A stretch of DNA of 6,391 bases. It comes from SZUA-186 sp041552135. GTDB taxonomy: Bacteria > Pseudomonadota > Gammaproteobacteria > UBA9214. The notes below the pieces were generated by a model that worked only from the letters and a program-made list of their open reading frames with translations, did no database searches and was not told where the DNA came from. Numbering within the stretch: position 1 is the stretch's first letter; each line of letters starts with the position of its first letter. Where the stretch lies: assembly GCA_041552135.1 (NCBI GenBank), contig JBFELL010000165.1, forward strand, positions 1-6,391, read 5' to 3'. A program made the position numbers and the translations under genes. Below, in pieces: positions 5,143 to 6,391 of the stretch.

Positions 5143-6066
5143 ATGCCTGATCAGACCATATCACGACGACATTTTCTCAAACTGGGTGCGGCGAGTATAG
5201 CGGCCCTGGGGCTGGCCGGCGGCTGCGACCGCGGCGTGCGTCCCGATCGCATCGGTCTGGCGCTGGGCGGCGGCGGCGCGCGCGGGCTGGCGCATATCCT
5301 GATATTCTATGCACTGGAGGAGCTGGGCATCCGGCCCTGGCGGATAGCGGGTACCAGTATCGGTGCCGTCATGGGCGCCCTGTATGCGGGCGGACTGTCC
5401 AGCGGCGAGATCCGCGCGCTGATCGACGAGCTCACGGTCAGCCGGGACGAGTCCTGGCTGGAATCCCTGTTCAACGAACGTCTGACGAAGTGGCTGGAGT
5501 TTTTCGAGCTGCGCGACAGCTATGGCGGCCTGGTGAGTACGCGCGGCTTCGTCGATTACCTGCTCGAGGTGATGGGCAAGACGCGCTTCGGGGAACTCGA
5601 GATTCCGCTAAAGATCATAGCCACCGACTTCTGGAACCGCGAACAGGTGGTTTTCCGGCGTGGCGAACTGGGGCCGGCGATTGCGGCCAGCATGGCGATC
5701 CCCGGCGTGTTCGCGCCGGTTGAGCACGACGGGCGGGTGCTGGTGGACGGCGGCCTGGTCAATCCGCTGCCCTATGACGTGCTCATGGATGCCTGTGATC
5801 TCACCATTGCCGTGGACGTGCAGGGCCGGGTCTCGCCGCGCAAGGGCGAGGCGCCGACCTACTTCGAAACCACCTTCAACTCGCTGCAGATCATGGCGGC
5901 CACCATCACCCGGGCACAGCTCGATGCGCGGCCGCCGGATATCTACGTGGCGCCGGACATCCGTAACATACGGGTGCTTGATTTTTACCGCTTCGAGGAG
6001 ATCTATCAGCAGACGCAGCCGGCCAAGGCGGCGCTCAAGCGCGAGCTGCAGCGGCGGCTGGGGTGA
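5143..6066 (+). CDS. Patatin-like phospholipase with Tat/lipoprotein leader
   Basis: This is a 307-residue patatin-like serine hydrolase of the RssA/NTE type, expected to hydrolyse acyl esters of phospholipids or related lipids through a Ser-Asp dyad. Numbering from the ATG at 5143, the oxyanion-hole glycine motif GGGGARG is at about 42-48, the nucleophile elbow GTSIG holds Ser72, and the catalytic Asp202 lies in LVDGGLVNPLP. The N-terminus is unusual for this family: SRRHFLK (7-13) is a textbook twin-arginine motif, followed by a hydrophobic Ala/Gly/Leu stretch and a lipobox-like LAGGC with Cys28. This predicts export by Tat and lipid anchoring, and Asp after the Cys would favour the inner membrane by the enterobacterial rule. 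In-frame starts at 5131 (ATG) and 5110 (GTG) are possible. 5143 gives the most normal signal-peptide n-region, but its Shine-Dalgarno (GGA) is weak. The gene is divergent from the small acidic gene. Confidence 0.92.
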   Translation: MPDQTISRRHFLKLGAASIAALGLAGGCDRGVRPDRIGLALGGGGARGLAHILIFYALEELGIRPWRIAGTSIGAVMGALYAGGLSSGEIRALIDELTVSRDESWLESLFNERLTKWLEFFELRDSYGGLVSTRGFVDYLLEVMGKTRFGELEIPLKIIATDFWNREQVVFRRGELGPAIAASMAIPGVFAPVEHDGRVLVDGGLVNPLPYDVLMDACDLTIAVDVQGRVSPRKGEAPTYFETTFNSLQIMAATITRAQLDARPPDIYVAPDIRNIRVLDFYRFEEIYQQTQPAKAALKRELQRRLG

Positions 6067-6203
6067 GCGGGCAGGATCCGCTAGATTCCGCCACCATTGC
6101 CCGCATTTGCGGTTTTCTGCTGCGCTGCATCAAGACCTGGCCGGATGGTGCCTGGCCGTCGGGTCGTATGAACCAGCAGGTCACATTATTGAGGATTACG
6201 TAA
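6063..6203 (+). CDS. Possible tiny coupled ORF (46 aa), doubtful
   Basis: A GTG overlaps the patatin stop in the classic GTGA arrangement and opens a 46-codon frame ending at TAA 6201-6203. The product begins MSGQDPLDSATIARICGFLL, has two Cys (16 and 22) and no recognisable domain. The overlap suggests translational coupling, but a GTG overlapping a TGA arises easily by chance, and no good Shine-Dalgarno is seen. Confidence 0.2.
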   Translation: MSGQDPLDSATIARICGFLLRCIKTWPDGAWPSGRMNQQVTLLRIT

Positions 6204-6243
6204 TTCAGGATACCGCATGAAATTCACGTTCGTGATCGGGTTT

Positions 6244-6297
6244 CCACGCAAACACACGGAAAGACACAGGTTGCCGGGACTCCGTGTGTTTCCGTGG
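6244..6297. repeat. Long inverted repeat built from CACGGAAA-type units
   Basis: Two 17-bp arms (6244-6260 and 6281-6297) are complementary at 16 of 17 positions around a 20-nt centre. Each arm is made of roughly 10-bp steps of the kind CACGGAAACA, and a third, decayed step runs into the centre (GACACAGG). The composition resembles the dispersed intergenic CACGGA/TCCGTG palindromes found in many environmental proteobacterial genomes, as I remember them. As RNA it would form a strong hairpin downstream of the patatin gene, but no T tract follows, so it is not a standard intrinsic terminator. Confidence 0.65.
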
Positions 6298-6311
6298 CCA
6301 TAGTGACAGGG

Positions 6312-6391
6312 ATGCAAGACGAGCCGGGACGTATCGTGAATAATGCGAGGCTCAATAGTTTCCAGTGCACCTGCCCGGGTTGCGCGCAATC
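6312..6391 (+). CDS. Possible 5' end of a gene cut by the window edge
   Basis: A forward frame runs from ATG 6312 (or GTG 6336) to the right edge without a stop. It gives about 26 residues, MQDEPGRIVNNARLNSF followed by QCTCPGCAQ. The Cys-x-Cys-x-x-Cys cluster could be a metal or cofactor site. The GTG has GGGA 7-8 nt upstream (about 6325-6329), while the ATG directly abuts AGGG. Only a fragment is visible, so neither the gene nor its function can be asserted. Confidence 0.25.
   Translation, partial: MQDEPGRIVNNARLNSFQCTCPGCAQ

Noticed and set aside
6186..6389. 67-codon minus-strand open frame at the right edge
   Set aside because: It runs through both arms of the long inverted repeat, has no ribosome-binding site and no protein-like composition.

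Overview
The window is high-GC bacterial DNA with closely spaced genes. The gene set is a stand-alone BLUF photoreceptor, a hybrid GAF-GGDEF-EAL c-di-GMP enzyme, a DUF937/YidB-type protein, a DUF6498-type membrane protein, a Tat-type export signal and a patatin-like hydrolase. This fits a gammaproteobacterium, perhaps a Chromatiales-type environmental lineage. That placement is inferred from gene style and base composition; no marker gene is present.

Layout, left to right. Positions 1-324 hold no convincing gene. They contain a weak terminator-like hairpin near the left edge, two abutting short hairpins at 103-145 with a competing pairing partner at 83-89, and a sigma70-like promoter at 240-269. 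The DUF937 protein (325-861, +) follows, then a short BLUF protein (958-1395, +). Tail to tail with it lies a 651-residue GAF-GGDEF-EAL protein (1453-3408, -), separated by 57 bp that hold an 8-bp perfect stem. A divergent intergenic region (3409-3605) carries three copies of AAAACCGC and an extended -10 promoter for the membrane protein (3606-4265, +). That gene converges, across 20 bp, on a two-gene leftward operon: a 74-residue acidic protein (4818-5042, -) and a secreted six-cysteine protein (4286-4804, -). Divergent from the operon is a patatin-like hydrolase with a twin-arginine and lipobox leader (5143-6066, +). The last 325 bp hold a possible tiny coupled ORF, a 17-bp-arm inverted repeat (6244-6297) and perhaps the start of another gene cut by the window edge.

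Functionally, the most coherent theme is signalling. A blue-light sensor with no output domain sits beside a c-di-GMP enzyme whose synthase and phosphodiesterase motifs both look intact. This suggests, but does not prove, light-controlled c-di-GMP turnover through protein-protein contact. The right half is an envelope theme: a multi-pass membrane protein, a secreted disulfide-rich protein and a probably exported, membrane-anchored lipid hydrolase. No mobile element, CRISPR array, tRNA or rRNA was seen.
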